Under the pieces are notes generated by a model. It was not told the DNA's origin and did no database searches. It saw nothing but the letters and a program-made list of their open reading frames with translations. From Chloroflexota bacterium (GTDB taxonomy: Bacteria > Chloroflexota > Anaerolineae > J102), in the NCBI GenBank assembly GCA_029782215.1, contig JAKOVD010000079.1, positions 18,729 through 82,728 of the forward strand: 64,000 nt of DNA, in the 5' to 3' direction. Positions 26,801 through 36,857 of this stretch are shown piece by piece. The stretch's first letter is position 1. Each line of letters begins with the position of its first letter. The position numbers and the translations under genes were made by a program.

Positions 26801-29800
26801 CGATCGGCAGGACCAGAGGCCAGAGGCTGCTGCCACGGACTTCCTGTCGCCGCCAGTTGGTAGGTCGCCTGGCGCTCGGCCCAGGGACGGAGCATCTTGA
26901 ACAAGCGCGCATTGAGCGGCTGTTCATTGGTCCGCGTCGTCGTGTAGAAGGAGAACTCGGCCCGTGTCACCGTCGCATTCGCAGGCAGCGCCGTCAGATC
27001 GAAGCGCACGAGCACCGACATGACGCCGTCCGGCCGTGTGTTCAGAACGTTGTCAGCGCCAAAGTTGCTGGTGGGCGACCATTGGCTCATATAGGTGTCG
27101 GCCGCAGGGGTCAGCGTCATGGCCACCGTGGGTATGGGGGTGGGAGTCGCTGTCGGTGTGTTCGTTGGCGTCGGCGTATTGGTCGGCGTCGGCGTATTGG
27201 TCGGCGTCGGCGTGCGCGTAGCTGTAGGCGTGGCCGTGGGCGTCCTCGTGGGGGTGGGCGTGTTCGTCGCCGTCGGTGTGGGCGTCGCCGTCGGTGTGGG
27301 CGTCGCCGTCGGCGTGGCCGTGGGCGTCCTCGTGGGGGTGGGCGTGTTCGTCGCCGTCGGTGTGGGCGTCGCCGTAGGCGTCGCCGTAGGCGTACTCGTC
27401 GGCGTCGGCGTATTGGTCGGCGTGCGGGTGGGCGTCGCCGTCGCCGTGGGGGTGGCCGTGGGTGTGTGGGTTGGAGTCGGAGTCGGGGTCGGCGTATGGG
27501 TAGGGGTCGCTGTCGGCGTCGCCGTGGGCGTATGGGTTGGCGTACTGGTCGGCGTACGAGTCGGCGTCGCGGTGGGAGTAGGTGTCAGCGTCGGCGTGTT
27601 CGTCGGCGTCGCCGTCGGCGTGTTGGTGGGTGTGTTTGTCGGCGTCGGCGTGCGCGTCGGTGTGTTCGTCGGCGTCGCCGTCGGGGTGGCGGTGGGTGTG
27701 TTTGTCGGCGTCGCCGTGCGCGTCGGTGTGTTCGTCGGCGTCGCCGTCGGGGTGGCGGTGGGTGTGTTTGTCGGCGTCGGCGTGCGCGTCGGCGTCGGCG
27801 TCGGGGTGGCGGTGGGTGTGTTTGTCGGCGTCGGCGTGCGCGTCGGCGTCGCCGTGGCCGTCGGCGTCCGCGTGGGCGTGGGCGTGGCCGTCGGCGTCGG
27901 CGTCGGCGTCGGCGCCTCGTAGCGCAGGAAAAGCACGGGCCGCTGGCCGGCGACCGGCCACTCGCGCGACCCCACTGTGTACTGGACGCTGCCGCCGCTG
28001 GTCGTGCTTTCCACGAGCACACCGTAGTTGCGCGTCGGGTTGCGATACCAGTCCTGGGCCAGCGACGTCACGTCCAACGTCACGAAACCGGAGGCGGGCA
28101 GAGCGGCGGTTGAGGTTGCCGTCTGGTTGCGATCGCTGGGGGCGGCAGCGTGGGAGGCGCCCCAGGCCTGGCCGGGCGCCGCCAGGACGTTCGTAGCCCC
28201 AAGCTCGGTCCATGCCCTCTGCAAACCGTAGGCCGCCACGCTGAGCGGCAACCCGTTCGTCGAACCCTGCACGTAGAGCCCCAACTGGGCATCCCTGATC
28301 ACAGAACCGGCCGGAACACCAGACAGGTCGAAACGGAGCAAGGCCGCCGTCACCTGCTCAGAACGCAGCCAGAGCACATTGTTGGCGCCGAAGTTGTCAT
28401 TCGGCGTCCAGTTGCTGATAAAGGTGTCTGCCACCGGCGCCAAACCCGCTTCCGTCGTCGGAATAGGGGTGGCCGTCGGCGTCGGCGTCGGCGTGCGCGT
28501 CGGAGTGTTCGTCGGCGTCGGCGTATTCGTCGGCGTCGGCGTGCGTGTCGGCGTTGGCGTATTCGTCGGCGTCGCCGTGGCCGTGGGTGTGGAGGTTGGC
28601 GTCGGCGTATTTGTCGGCGTCGGCGTGTTCGTTGGCGTCGGCGTCAGGGTGGGCGTATGGGTGGGCGTGGCCGTGGGTGTTGGCGTCGGGGTCGCGGTTG
28701 GCGTGGCCGTCGGCGTGGGCGTCGGCGTACTCGTCGGCGTATTCGTCGGCGTCGGCGTCGCCGTGGGCGTATTCGTCGGCGTCGCCGTGGGGGTATTCGT
28801 CGGCGTTGCCGTGCGTGTTGGCGTATTCGTCGGCGTGTTCGTTGGCGTCGCTGTGGCCGTGGGCGTATTCGTCGGCGTCGGCGTGCGTGTCGGCGTCGGC
28901 GTGTTCGTCGGCGTGGCTGTGGGCGTATTCGTCGGTGTCGGCGTCGGCGTGTTCGTCGGCGTCGGCGTGTTCGTCGGCGTGGCTGTGGGCGTAGTCGTCG
29001 GTGTCGGCGTCGGCGTATTCGTCGGCGTCGGGGTATTGGTCGGCGTACGGGTGGGCGTCGGCGTTGGCGTCGCCGTGGGTGTGGGCGTTGTCGTGGGTGT
29101 CGGCGTTGGCGTCGCCGTGGGCGTCGGCGTTGGCGTGGGCGTCGGCGTTGGCGTCGCCGTGGGCGTCGGCGTCGCCAGGGGCGGCGCGTACAAGACCCAC
29201 AAGTAGGGCTGCCGGCTCGTATCAAGGTTCTCGCGCGAGGCCAGGTTATAGAGCACCGAACCCGTGCTGGCGCCGTCGATGACGACGCCGTTGTTGTCGG
29301 CGCTGTTGCTGTACCAGTCGATGGCCAGGGACGTCACATCGATGGTCGTCCAGCCGCTGGCCGGCATGTCGACCGTGGCCAAAGGCGTTGTCGCACGGTC
29401 CCCCGGTCCCGAGGCCATGGGGCCGGACCAGTTCTGACCGACGCTGGCCACCATGGCGTTGGCCTCGCTCTCGCTCCACGGCCGCAGCAGGCGATAGACA
29501 CTCGCCGCCATCGGCTGGGCGGCGTCGCGGTTCACGGTGAACACATTGAGCTGTGCGCTCTGGATCGTCGACCCGGGCGGCAGGCTGGAGAGATCGAAGC
29601 GCAAGAGACTGGCCGTGATGCGCCCAATAAAGCTGTTGTAACGGAGCTGCAGGAGATCGCTGCTCCCATAATTCTGGGCGGAGTTCAAAAGATCAAGATA
29701 GGTGTCCGCCGTGGCCGCCAGCTGCACCTCAAGCGTTGGGACAGGGGTGTTGGTGATGGTGGGCGTGCGGGTCGGCGTCCGCGTAGGCGTGCGGGTCGGC

Positions 29801-32673
29801 GTCCGCGTCCGGGTCGGTGTGATCGTCGGCGTCGGCGTTTCGCTCGGCGTGGGCGTCGCCGTGGGGGTGTCGGCCGGCGTGACCGGCGTTTCCAGCGTCG
29901 GCGTATCCGTCGGCGTCGGGGTAGCCGTTCCCTCCGGCGAAGGCGTCGCCGTCGGGGTATCCGTCGGCGTGGCCGTGACCGTGGCTGCCGCTGCACGCAG
30001 CGTAAAGATCGTCCCTTTGTAGGTGCCATCGCCGAGCGTCTGAATGGGGTAGCGCACCCACTGCGCACTCACCACCTGCCCTCCGGCGCCCGGCTGTGCC
30101 GACACGAACTCGTAGGCCTGCCAAACGGGCAGGGCAGGGTACAGAAGGACATGGTAGTAGCTGTAGCGCGTGGCGTCCGCCGCTTGCCAGCGGAACGTGC
30201 CGTCCCCCAGCGTCGCCACGTTCTGCAGAAAAGTGCCCTTGTCCACAGAGCTGGTGGAGCCCCACACCTGCACGTAGTTGTAGCCGACGACAGGGACGCC
30301 CGTGTCGTCAATCACCTTGCCCTCAAAGACCAACGTACCGGCCGGCTTCGTCGCCGTGGGGGTAGGCGTGTTCGTGGGGGGCGGTCCGGGTGTGAACGTT
30401 GGCGTCGGCGTATTAGTGGGGGCTGCTGGGAGGGTGAGATCAACCTGGTGCGTGGCGCTGTCGCCCGTCCAGAGGAAGTTGGGGCTGCTGGCAACCACGC
30501 CGTTGACCTTGAACGTCACCTTCTCATTCGCGAGCATGCCCTGCGGGAAGGTAGTGCTCTTGCCATAGATGCGCATGAAGCCATACTGGTTGGCCACATC
30601 CACGTTGTAGCAGCCGACAATCCCCCCGCGCGGGCTGTAAGCCACAACCTGCGTCGTGTTGGCCGGTGCGCCTGGAGAGATATACCCCCACAGGATCGTG
30701 AAGGCGGCATCCCCAGGGGGTGCCAGGCACTCCAACTGCGGCGACGTCTCAGGAGCCGCCGCCGCAAGTCCCTGACTCAGCGCCTGAGCACTGCTGCCCG
30801 TCGCAGGGTAAACAAGGGTCGCCGCCCGGTTCAGGTTGATCAGGTAACCGTCACCGGGCAGCAGCTCGCGGAGGGTATTGAAGGAAGGCGGTACGGAGCT
30901 GTCGTAGACCCCAGAGTCGCCGATCACGCGTTGGTAAGCCCCGGAGATGGAGGACAGCGCCTGCGCCACAGGCATCCGTTCACCCGGAAGGTAGCCCAGC
31001 CAATTCCATCCCGAAGTCAGGTTGATGGGCTGGGAGGCCGGCAGCGGTACGCCCGTCAGCGAGAGCGTGGCATTGCTCGTCGTGAGAATCCAATAGGAGG
31101 CGCCTGGCACAAGGCGGCGCAGCGTATTGAAGGAGGCAGGTACAGAGGCGTCATAGACGCCCTCCGCGCCGATGACACGCTGGTAGGCGCCCTTGATGTT
31201 TCCCAGGACAGCGGCAAGCGAGGTATCAGCCTGGCTTACCCGGTAGGACATCAAAGACCAACCCGTTGGCAGGATGATGGCCTGGGTGACGGTCGGCGTG
31301 GCCGCAGTGTTTGGCTCGATGATTTGAGGATCGCTGCTGAGCGTCAGGACGACCCTGCCATTGGCAGCCCCATCCAGGTCGCCCGCGCCGCCATCAGTGA
31401 TCAGGGTCTGGTTGCCGCCTTTGCTGACGACGCGCACGCGGTTGCCCGGCGCCGCCAGGGTGAAGGCCTGCTGTCCCGATCCGCCGCGCCAGACCACGAT
31501 GCGCTGCACGCCGGCCTTACTGAAAACGTAGCCCTCCGTCCCGGCGGCGGCGTCACTATAACGGCCAGCGTAGGTGAAGTCGGTCAGCTCCGTCGTCAGC
31601 GTCTTGTAGGCGTCGAAGGCGGCCTTGGGCCTGAGACTGCCATCAAGGAGACCGTAGGAGTAGCCGCCCGACGACGATGGACGATCCTGGTCCTGGAACC
31701 AGATCACCGGGTAAATGCCGGCCGCCACCGCCTGAGTCAGGCCCTTGACCACATAGCGCGCCTGGCCGTCCTCCGAGTAGACGTTCGGATCGGTGGACCC
31801 GGCTGGCTTGGCGCTGGGCGTGCCCAACTCGGTGATCATCAGCGGCTTGGTCACGCCGGTGGCCGCCCGCACTTTGTCCTGGATGGCCCTCCCCTTGTTG
31901 GCAACCGAGCCCCACTTGTAGGTAAACGCTTCGTAGAAATGGAAGTTGATGGCGTCGAAGTAGGCGCCGCCCCCGGCTGCCAGTATGTCGTCCACGAAAT
32001 TGGGATCGTAGGGCCCATCCGGCTGCCACTCCTCGTAGCTCAAGCCACCCATCGTCACGATGATATTGGGGTTCGCCGCCTTCATCGCCGGATACGCCTT
32101 CTTGAGCAGCGCCGCGTAGGCATCGCCGCCCGCGCCTGCCGCCTGGTTCGGCCCCTTGCCCCAGCACCCTCCCACCCAGCCCTGGCTCACGGGGTCGGCG
32201 TTATCCGGCTCGTTTCCCAACTCGAAGTAGCGGACGTTGTACGGCGCCACACTGTAGCGCCTGACCACAGCCGCCGCGAAGTTGGCATACGTCTGGAGAT
32301 GCTCGGCGCGGATGGGACCACACTCCAGGTCCGCTGCCCAGGCCGGGTTGTGCATGATAGCCAAAACAACATTGTACCCCTGCGCCACGCTCTGGTTCAT
32401 CACCGCATCGGCCGAAGACCAGTTGTAGACGCCCGGCGAGGGCTCGGCCCGATTCCAGGAGATGGCCTCACGTATCCAGGTGGCCCCGGCAGGACGCAAC
32501 GCCTGCTGGAAGGACGTGTCGGCGATGTTGAGCACCCAGACACCCATCGAGCGTGGGGCAGCAAGCGCCGCCGGCGCCGCCGAGACCGGTGGCGGCGTCG
32601 AGCCGGTGGCGATCGGGGCAACGAACACCGCCGCGAACGCCAAAAGGACGATTTTGAAAAGGAAACGACGCAT
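23833..32673 (-). CDS. Giant secreted multidomain protein: GH-like domain, four DNRLRE domains, Thr/Pro linkers
   Basis: A 2,946-residue exported protein with a signal peptide at residues 1 to about 33. Residues about 40-450 are a clan-A glycoside-hydrolase-like barrel, with Glu155 in ELGNEPDN and Glu282 in MITELGTPS; the second secreted protein of the window is its paralogue. Residues about 470-620 hold two copies of a ~75-residue unit (GAYQRVIG...VYD.SVP.SFNTLR). Two domains containing [10 protein letters not shown] lie at about 780-890 and 2660-2780. Four DNRLRE domains lie near 980-1160, 1407-1585, 1850-2025 and 2265-2447. They are joined by Thr/Pro-rich linkers of up to about 260 residues. 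YMPLFLR occurs 45 residues before the end. DNRLRE domains are associated with surface adhesion. Probable role: glycan-binding or glycan-cleaving surface protein. The start ATG lacks a strong Shine-Dalgarno and has a ~370-nt leader. Confidence 0.8.
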   Translation of the reverse strand: MRRFLFKIVLLAFAAVFVAPIATGSTPPPVSAAPAALAAPRSMGVWVLNIADTSFQQALRPAGATWIREAISWNRAEPSPGVYNWSSADAVMNQSVAQGYNVVLAIMHNPAWAADLECGPIRAEHLQTYANFAAAVVRRYSVAPYNVRYFELGNEPDNADPVSQGWVGGCWGKGPNQAAGAGGDAYAALLKKAYPAMKAANPNIIVTMGGLSYEEWQPDGPYDPNFVDDILAAGGGAYFDAINFHFYEAFTYKWGSVANKGRAIQDKVRAATGVTKPLMITELGTPSAKPAGSTDPNVYSEDGQARYVVKGLTQAVAAGIYPVIWFQDQDRPSSSGGYSYGLLDGSLRPKAAFDAYKTLTTELTDFTYAGRYSDAAAGTEGYVFSKAGVQRIVVWRGGSGQQAFTLAAPGNRVRVVSKGGNQTLITDGGAGDLDGAANGRVVLTLSSDPQIIEPNTAATPTVTQAIILPTGWSLMSYRVSQADTSLAAVLGNIKGAYQRVIGAEGVYDASVPASFNTLRRLVPGASYWILTTSNATLSLTGVPLPASQPINLTSGWNWLGYLPGERMPVAQALSSISGAYQRVIGDSGVYDSSVPPSFNTLRELLPGDGYLINLNRAATLVYPATGSSAQALSQGLAAAAPETSPQLECLAPPGDAAFTILWGYISPGAPANTTQVVAYSPRGGIVGCYNVDVANQYGFMRIYGKSTTFPQGMLANEKVTFKVNGVVASSPNFLWTGDSATHQVDLTLPAAPTNTPTPTFTPGPPPTNTPTPTATKPAGTLVFEGKVIDDTGVPVVGYNYVQVWGSTSSVDKGTFLQNVATLGDGTFRWQAADATRYSYYHVLLYPALPVWQAYEFVSAQPGAGGQVVSAQWVRYPIQTLGDGTYKGTIFTLRAAAATVTATPTDTPTATPSPEGTATPTPTDTPTLETPVTPADTPTATPTPSETPTPTITPTRTRTPTRTPTRTPTRTPTITNTPVPTLEVQLAATADTYLDLLNSAQNYGSSDLLQLRYNSFIGRITASLLRFDLSSLPPGSTIQSAQLNVFTVNRDAAQPMAASVYRLLRPWSESEANAMVASVGQNWSGPMASGPGDRATTPLATVDMPASGWTTIDVTSLAIDWYSNSADNNGVVIDGASTGSVLYNLASRENLDTSRQPYLWVLYAPPLATPTPTATPTPTPTPTPTPTATPTPTPTTTPTPTATPTPTPTRTPTNTPTPTNTPTPTPTTTPTATPTNTPTPTNTPTPTPTNTPTATPTNTPTPTRTPTPTNTPTATATPTNTPTNTPTRTATPTNTPTATPTNTPTATPTPTNTPTSTPTPTPTATPTATPTPTPTATPTHTPTLTPTPTNTPTPTNTPTPTSTPTATATPTNTPTPTRTPTPTNTPTPTNTPTRTPTPTPTATPIPTTEAGLAPVADTFISNWTPNDNFGANNVLWLRSEQVTAALLRFDLSGVPAGSVIRDAQLGLYVQGSTNGLPLSVAAYGLQRAWTELGATNVLAAPGQAWGASHAAAPSDRNQTATSTAALPASGFVTLDVTSLAQDWYRNPTRNYGVLVESTTSGGSVQYTVGSREWPVAGQRPVLFLRYEAPTPTPTPTATPTPTRTPTATATPTRTPTPTNTPTATPTPTPTRTPTPTNTPTATPTATPTNTPTRTATPTNTPTATPTATPTNTPTRTPTPTNTPTNTPTATPTNTPTLTPTPTATPTRTPTSTPTHTPTATPTATPTHTPTPTPTPTHTPTATPTATATPTRTPTNTPTPTSTPTATPTATPTPTATNTPTPTRTPTATPTATPTPTATPTPTATNTPTPTRTPTATPTATRTPTPTNTPTPTNTPTPTNTPTATPTPIPTVAMTLTPAADTYMSQWSPTSNFGADNVLNTRPDGVMSVLVRFDLTALPANATVTRAEFSFYTTTRTNEQPLNARLFKMLRPWAERQATYQLAATGSPWQQPLASGPADREQQPFGAVPLPASGWTTVDVTSLVTGWHLNDEQNYGIVIDGVGDNPVQYTLASRESTPPVYRPVLVVWYHVPTPTPTPTSTATPTATPTATVTPTATRTPTATPTATPTNTPTRTPTPTNTPTPTATPTATPTPTPTATSTATPTSTPTATPTNTATPTATPTNTPTPTPTPTATPTATPTSTATPTATPTNTPTPTPTPTATPTNTPTSTATPTATPTATPTRTSTPTATPTNTPTSTLTPTATPTLTSTPTATPTATPTSTPTATPTSTPTATPTATPTPTNTPTNTPTATNTPTPTATPTPLPTVVITTTPAADTYLSSALLNDNFGGSSILLLQSGGRTVLLFRFDLSALPPGATLLEADLNLFTIDRAQALPLTGNLYRLRRPWNENEATGALASTGQRWQTLMAAGAADREQTPFATTPLADSGWTTVDITTAAQGWFADPASNFGLLMDGQSTASIQYSLTGRHWSLDPSLRPYLRLQYRVPAPTPTPTPTVTLTPTATPTATPTRTPTVTPTPTNTATPTPTATATLVPTATSTPTATSAPTATATATATLAPTFTPTATASPEPSTYGLWMPLLLFKLPYVVTPTPTATPVASATPTSTPTVPATSTPTPVPTSTPTAAPVDTATPTATLAATATPTPVVTPSSTPTPTRTATATQPATGTPTPTRTATATRVATLTPTATSTPTPTRTPTPTATPTPAGLVLSGTLLEQGGSPLVGYNYVQVWGSDDPTTRGNFLQNVATTEGGSFTWQAPEGTLYAYYHLYLEPAVDPWQLYLFVSADPGPGGERVNDQWIRYPIGTLGGGTYGGSVFTLRYATPTPTATPTRTPTRTPTRTPTPTPTATSTPTPTRTPTWTPTPTWTPTPTHTPTPTPTRTPTLTPTDTPTPVPTDTPTLVPTDTPTPVMPPRLIVPDDQPAAPALSPDALPYRTYMPLFLRVNATRTISLRPAAGDLPALSWLPAPVSMLLPPLFVQRSLWPRLD
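24070..24333. repeat. Thr/Pro-coding low-complexity repeat (C-terminal linker)
   Basis: GC-rich hexamer-like DNA (GGCGTC/GGCGTG variants on the plus strand) encoding a Thr/Pro-rich linker of the giant secreted protein, between the second YNYVQVWG domain and the C-terminal region. Confidence 0.8.
24690..25335. repeat. Thr/Pro-coding low-complexity repeat after DNRLRE 4
   Basis: Two linker blocks (about 24690-25035 and 25090-25335) of Thr/Pro/Ala-rich repeat are interrupted by a short hydrophobic [15 protein letters not shown] segment. That segment resembles the LPL-type tails of other surface proteins in the window. Confidence 0.75.
25890..26590. repeat. Thr/Pro-coding low-complexity repeat between DNRLRE 3 and 4
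   Basis: About 700 bp of GC-rich short-period repeat encoding a ~230-residue Thr/Pro/Ala/Ser linker. Confidence 0.85.
27130..27915. repeat. Thr/Pro-coding repeat between DNRLRE 2 and 3, with 66-bp higher-order units
   Basis: About 780 bp of linker repeat. Within it, near-identical blocks beginning TGCGCGTCGG recur at 27651, 27717 and 27783 (66-bp period, 22 codons), then at 27837 (54 bp). This points to recent in-frame duplication. Confidence 0.85.
28470..29170. repeat. Thr/Pro-coding low-complexity repeat between DNRLRE 1 and 2
   Basis: About 700 bp of GC-rich short-period repeat encoding a ~230-residue Thr/Pro/Asn-rich linker. Confidence 0.85.
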
Positions 32674-32991
32674 AGGCGCAGGCCTACCTTCGAAGTGACT
32701 GCCAGGAACCCCGCCTGCTCAACATCCTCAAAGAGGGTGGACAAGCCAAGGCTACAGTTTAGGAAAGGAAAATGGCCGTTGGCCAAGGAAGCAAAGGCAA
32801 CCAGGCAGATTGCCTAATCAAAGACGATTTGTGCAGATCGGTCGGTACGGGCGAACAGTGACTGAGAAGGCGCGCCATGCCCTCCTTGCCGTGCTCCAGA
32901 CTCGCCATTGAACCCAAAGAGCGCCGCTACCATATCCTCGCCAGCCTCGTCAGACGCAGGCGAGGTTGTGTTAAGACTAGAAACACGAAAA

Positions 32992-33055
32992 TCTGTCGCA
33001 CCTGCTGCACGCGCGACAGAAGACTGATCGAAACGATAGTGACGAAAGTATAGCA
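32992..33055 (-). promoter_or_regulatory. Promoter and leader inverted repeat of giant secreted-protein gene
   Basis: The interval between the thiQ stop and the giant gene (32674-33098) holds no credible gene. On the minus strand an extended -10 TGCTATACT lies at 33055-33047, predicting a start near 33040 and a leader of about 370 nt. Twenty nt into the leader, TCTGTCGC (32992-32999 on plus) and GCGACAGA (33013-33020) form an 8-bp inverted repeat. A smaller CCTCG/CGAGG pair (32945-32965) follows. These may be operator or leader-RNA structures; I could not match them to a known riboswitch. Confidence 0.4.
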
Positions 33056-33098
33056 CAGAACCGCCGGACGGCGAAAGGCATGATGCCACAGGGTCGGC

Positions 33099-34184
33099 TT
33101 AACGTGCCGCCATGACCACCACGGCTGACGGATCGAAGGACATCGTCACCACCTGGCCGTTGCTCAGGCCGCCGGCAAAGCCTGGGAACTCGAACTCCAG
33201 GACCAGGGAGTCATCTTCCTCGCCGGTGAGCCGCAGAACGGTGTGAGAGCCCCGAAACGACTGGAAGACCAGCCGCATGCGCCAGCAGTTGGGGCCTGTC
33301 GGGCAGTGCTGCGACAGGTGGGCGCCTTCGGGCCGGATGACCAGGTCGACGCTATCGCCGGCGCGGAGCCCGACCGGCGCCTCCAGCGGCCTGAGCGTCC
33401 CCAAGGCTGTGACTACCACCACGTCCGGCGCCAGTGCCTCGACACGGCCCACGAGCACATTCTTGAAACCCAGAAAGCGCGCGGCAAACGGCGTTTCCGG
33501 CCGCCGGTACAGATCGCCGGGGGTGGCTTGCTGCTCGACGCGTCCCCCATTCATCAGGACCACGCGATCGCCAATGGCGAAGGCCTCGAGTTGGTCGTGC
33601 GTCACGTATACGGCCGTCTGCTGCAAACGCGAGAGAAGCAGGCGCAGATCGGTCAGGAGCTGGTCACGCAGCACGCGGTCCAACGAGCCGAGGGGCTCGT
33701 CCAGCATGAGCAGGCGGGGCATAGGCGCCAGACTGCGCGCCAGGGCAACACGCTGCTGCTGGCCGCCGCTGAGCTCGAAGACCTTGCGCTTGCCGAAGTC
33801 CTCCAGCCCTACCAGCTCCAGCAGTTCGGCCACGCGGGCGGCGATGCGCGCCGCTGGCCATCCGTGCATGCGCAGGCCAAAAGCGATGTTGGCATCGACG
33901 TTCAGATGCGGGAAGAGGACATAATCCTGGAACATGAGCCCGAAATCCCGGCGATGGGCGGGAACCTGGCCGATATCCTGGCCTTCAACGACCACCAGGC
34001 CAGCGTCAGGCTGCTCCAAACCCGCCAGGATGCGCAGGAGCGTGGTCTTGCCGCAGCCGCTGGGGCCAAGCAGGCACACCGTTTCACCCTGGTCAATGCG
34101 CAAGTCCATCCCCGCCAGCACAGGGGTTCCGGCAAACGCCTTCGTGATCCCGGTAGCGACCAGAAACGGTGTGCTAGAAGCCAT
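33099..34184 (-). CDS. thiQ: Thiamine ABC transporter ATP-binding protein (ThiQ-like)
   Basis: A 361-residue ABC ATPase. The nucleotide-binding domain has Walker A GPSGCGKTT, the signature LSGGQQQRVALARSL and Walker B LLMLDEPLGSLD, with the switch His in VYVTHDQLEA. Residues about 240-355 form a TOBE-like regulatory domain. By sequence alone it fits the spermidine/iron/thiamine importer group. The thiamine assignment rests on its place: it overlaps the permease gene by 11 nt and is the last gene behind a TPP riboswitch with ThiB and thiamine pyrophosphokinase. It is longer than E. coli ThiQ because of the TOBE domain. Confidence 0.82.
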   Translation of the reverse strand: MASSTPFLVATGITKAFAGTPVLAGMDLRIDQGETVCLLGPSGCGKTTLLRILAGLEQPDAGLVVVEGQDIGQVPAHRRDFGLMFQDYVLFPHLNVDANIAFGLRMHGWPAARIAARVAELLELVGLEDFGKRKVFELSGGQQQRVALARSLAPMPRLLMLDEPLGSLDRVLRDQLLTDLRLLLSRLQQTAVYVTHDQLEAFAIGDRVVLMNGGRVEQQATPGDLYRRPETPFAARFLGFKNVLVGRVEALAPDVVVVTALGTLRPLEAPVGLRAGDSVDLVIRPEGAHLSQHCPTGPNCWRMRLVFQSFRGSHTVLRLTGEEDDSLVLEFEFPGFAGGLSNGQVVTMSFDPSAVVVMAAR

Positions 34185-35889
34185 CCCCCTCTCCAGAGCG
34201 CAGGTTCTCGATGCCCAGGAAACCGGCGGCCGTCGCCAACATCAAGATGACGCTGAGGGCCACCGCCTGGCCGTAGTTGGCCTGGCCGGGCAGGCCCAGC
34301 AGACGGTAGATGACCACCGGCACTGTGGGGAATTGGGGGCGGCTGAGCAGCAGGGTGGCGCTGAACTCGCCGATGCTGATCGTAAAGGCAAAGACCACCC
34401 CCACCACCAGCGCCCGGGACAGGATGGGAACGTCGACGTGACGCCAGACGCCCAGCGGCGAAGCGCCCAGGCCTGCCGCCGCCTCACGCAGGCGCGGGTT
34501 GAGCCCGCGCAACACCGGCAGCAGCGCCCGCACGACGAAAGGAAAGGCGATGAGCGTGTGGGCCAGGGGCACGATCGCCAGGCTGGCGCGCAGGTTCAGG
34601 GGAGGAGCATCGAGCGCAATGATATAGCCCAGGCCAAGCGTGATAGCGCTGGTGCCCAACGGCAGCATGAAGACAGGGTCGAGCACCAGGGCCAGCCGCG
34701 CCCGCGCCCCGCCGCGGCGGTCGCCCGCCAAAAGATAGGCGCTGGTGACGCCGACCAGCAGCGACAGGAGGACCGTAGCCAGGGCAAACGCCAGGGAATT
34801 GCGCACGGCCACGATCGGCGACACAAAGAAGATCGACCCGGTGCGGTTGACGAACAGACCGCGGTAGTTGTCGAGCGTCAGGCTGCCCGCCCGCACAAAC
34901 GAGCTGGCGCCCAGCGCCAACAGCGGCCCCACCAGGCACACTCCCAAGAGGGCCAGCGTCCCATACACGAACAAGCGCTCGCCCCAGGTCACAGGGCGGC
35001 GTTCATTGGCAAAACTGGGCCGGAACTGCTGCGGCGCCCCCATGCGCGCTTGCAGCCGGGTGTACACGACCATCATCAGCAGGGTGAAGACCATCTGGAT
35101 CATGGCCAGCACCGCTGCCAGCGGCAGATTGAAGAGCCGCACCGCTGTGCGGTAGATCTCAACCTCGAGCGTGGCAAAGCGGGCTCCGCCGAGAATCAAC
35201 ACCACGCCGAAGGACGTGAAGTTGAACAGGAACACCAGTGCAAAAGCGGCCATGAGCGCCGGAGCCAACAGCGGGCCTGTGACAGTGCGAAAGCGCTGGA
35301 AGGGACCGGCGCCCAGCACCGCGGCCGCGGCACCCATTCTGGGGTCCAGGTTGCCCCAGAATCCCCCCACCATGCGGATGACCACCGCCGTGTTGTAAAA
35401 GATGTGGGCGATGAGGATGATCCAGACCGTGTTCATTAGCCGCACGGGGGGCCGGGTCAGGCCCAGGACCGCCATCGCCACGTTGTTGGCCAGGCCGTTG
35501 GGGCCGATGAGCGCAGCAAAGGCCATGGCCACCACGATCGTCGGCAAAACAAAAGGCAGTGTGGTAAAAGCCCGCAGCAAGGCCTTGCCTGGAAAGCGAA
35601 AGCGCGCAAACACGAACGCCGCCGGCAGGCCCAAGACAAAGGCACCCAATGTGCTCACGGTCGCCTGCCAAAAAGTAAACCAAAGCACCCCAGCATAGTA
35701 AGAGGAATCGGCCAGGGGACGCAGCGACTCAGTTGCCAGCCGCCCCTCGGGAAACAGGCTTGTCGTCAGGATGGCGGCGAGAGGATAGAAATAGAAGAGG
35801 CCCAGAAAGACGAAAGGAACAGCCGCCAGCAGGACGACTGCCGGAATGCGCAGCCGGCGCCAGGGCGACGTCGGTGCCGGGACGTTCAT
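34174..35889 (-). CDS. thiP: Thiamine ABC transporter permease (ThiP-like)
   Basis: A 571-residue inner-membrane permease with two binding-protein-dependent transport domains in one chain, as in ThiP and FbpB: about 12 transmembrane helices. The two coupling EAA-like loops are near AAAAVLGAGPFQRFRTVTGPLL (first half) and REAAAGLGASPLGVWRHVDVPIL (second half). It would pass thiamine, or TPP, from ThiB through the membrane using ThiQ. The ATG at 35889 overlaps the TGA of the upstream methyltransferase gene (ATGA), and its end overlaps thiQ. The ThiP/FbpB-type architecture alone could also suit iron; the riboswitch decides for thiamine. Confidence 0.85.
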   Translation of the reverse strand: MNVPAPTSPWRRLRIPAVVLLAAVPFVFLGLFYFYPLAAILTTSLFPEGRLATESLRPLADSSYYAGVLWFTFWQATVSTLGAFVLGLPAAFVFARFRFPGKALLRAFTTLPFVLPTIVVAMAFAALIGPNGLANNVAMAVLGLTRPPVRLMNTVWIILIAHIFYNTAVVIRMVGGFWGNLDPRMGAAAAVLGAGPFQRFRTVTGPLLAPALMAAFALVFLFNFTSFGVVLILGGARFATLEVEIYRTAVRLFNLPLAAVLAMIQMVFTLLMMVVYTRLQARMGAPQQFRPSFANERRPVTWGERLFVYGTLALLGVCLVGPLLALGASSFVRAGSLTLDNYRGLFVNRTGSIFFVSPIVAVRNSLAFALATVLLSLLVGVTSAYLLAGDRRGGARARLALVLDPVFMLPLGTSAITLGLGYIIALDAPPLNLRASLAIVPLAHTLIAFPFVVRALLPVLRGLNPRLREAAAGLGASPLGVWRHVDVPILSRALVVGVVFAFTISIGEFSATLLLSRPQFPTVPVVIYRLLGLPGQANYGQAVALSVILMLATAAGFLGIENLRSGEGDGF

Positions 35890-36839
35890 GGCGCTGCCGC
35901 CGGACGCGCCAGGGCGCGGATCACGTCTCCGCCCTGACGCCAGGCGCTGAGCGAACCGACCAGCCAGCCCAGCGCCAACACCGGTCGCGACCAACGCAGA
36001 CGCCGGTCCCGGCGGTAGGCCAGGGAGCCAGCAAAGCCATGTGGATTGGGAATGTGCCGGAGGCTCTCCACCTGGAAGCCCCCCCGCTCCAAAGCCATCT
36101 TCAGGCTGGCCGGCGTGAAGTGCACCCGGTGGCGCGGCAGGTCGAGGTGGAACCAGGCGCCACCCGCCCAGCGCGCCACCCATCCCGACCAGTTTGGCAC
36201 CTCCACGATCAGGAGCCCGCCGGGTTTCAGGGCCGGACGCAGGCGGCTGAGCCCTGCCACCGGCTCGTCGATATGTTCAAGCACATGCCAGAGGGTGACC
36301 GCGTCATAGAGCGCGGGCGCCAGCTCAGCCTCCTCGATGCCGCCGGTCTGCACGGTCAGTCCCGCCACCCGCGCCCGCGCGGCTGCCGCCGGATCGGGCT
36401 CGATCCCGTCCACCTGCCAGCCCAAGGCCAGCAGGCTGGCGCCGTAGGCGCCGCTGCCGCAGCCCACATCCAACAACCGCCCCGGCGGCGGCGGCGGCGG
36501 GCACCAGGTCCAGCAGCGCACGTCGGCCAGCAGCCGCGCCAGGGGCAAGGGCAGGGGCAGCGCTCCCGATCTGTCATAGCCCCGGCTGCGCAGCGCGGCC
36601 GCGGCCAGCCGCTGCCGCCAACCGCTTCCCGCCTGGGCTTGCAGGTGGTAGCAGGCATACGCTTCGGGATAGGCTGCCGCCCTTTCGGCCGGTGTCAGGG
36701 GCGGCAGGGTCTGGCCCAGGCCGCAGCGGCGGCAACGCCAAACCTCGTGCTCGCCAGGCCGCTGGAGGTGCCGGTCGACCGTGACCAGAGCCAGGAGCCG
36801 GTCGGCGCTGCCGCAGACAGGGCAGATACAGGGCGCCAT
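35886..36839 (-). CDS. SAM-dependent methyltransferase with N-terminal zinc ribbon, inside thiamine operon
   Basis: A 317-residue protein. An N-terminal zinc-ribbon pair (CPVCGSAD, then WRCRRCGLGQTLPP) is followed by a class I methyltransferase domain. This has LLDVGCGSGAYGASLLALGW (SAM motif I), VTLWHVLEHIDEPVAGLSRL and PGGLLIVEVPNWSGW. This architecture is common among methyltransferases of polysaccharide loci (Methyltransf_23 type). It lies exactly between thiB (18 nt upstream) and thiP (4-nt ATGA overlap), so it must be co-transcribed with the thiamine transporter. A role in thiamine metabolism is not known for this family; either the operon has captured it or it acts on a thiamine-related compound. 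Confidence 0.75.
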   Translation of the reverse strand: MAPCICPVCGSADRLLALVTVDRHLQRPGEHEVWRCRRCGLGQTLPPLTPAERAAAYPEAYACYHLQAQAGSGWRQRLAAAALRSRGYDRSGALPLPLPLARLLADVRCWTWCPPPPPPGRLLDVGCGSGAYGASLLALGWQVDGIEPDPAAAARARVAGLTVQTGGIEEAELAPALYDAVTLWHVLEHIDEPVAGLSRLRPALKPGGLLIVEVPNWSGWVARWAGGAWFHLDLPRHRVHFTPASLKMALERGGFQVESLRHIPNPHGFAGSLAYRRDRRLRWSRPVLALGWLVGSLSAWRQGGDVIRALARPAAAP

Positions 36840-36857
36840 CGGGCAGGACGTCCTGGG

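Noticed and set aside
25387..28113. A 908-codon plus-strand open frame, largely poly-Arg
   Set aside because: Extreme composition and position opposite the DNRLRE domains and linkers mark it as a by-product of GC-rich repeats.
28150..32817. A 1,555-codon open frame on the plus strand opposite the giant surface gene
   Set aside because: It is antisense to a domain-rich real gene and reads mostly as Arg/Gly/Val runs produced by the complementary strand of Thr/Pro repeats; no protein family is visible.
32814..33089. A 91-codon minus-strand frame upstream of the giant gene
   Set aside because: Ser/Gly-rich with no domain, covering a promoter and inverted repeats; more likely leader DNA.
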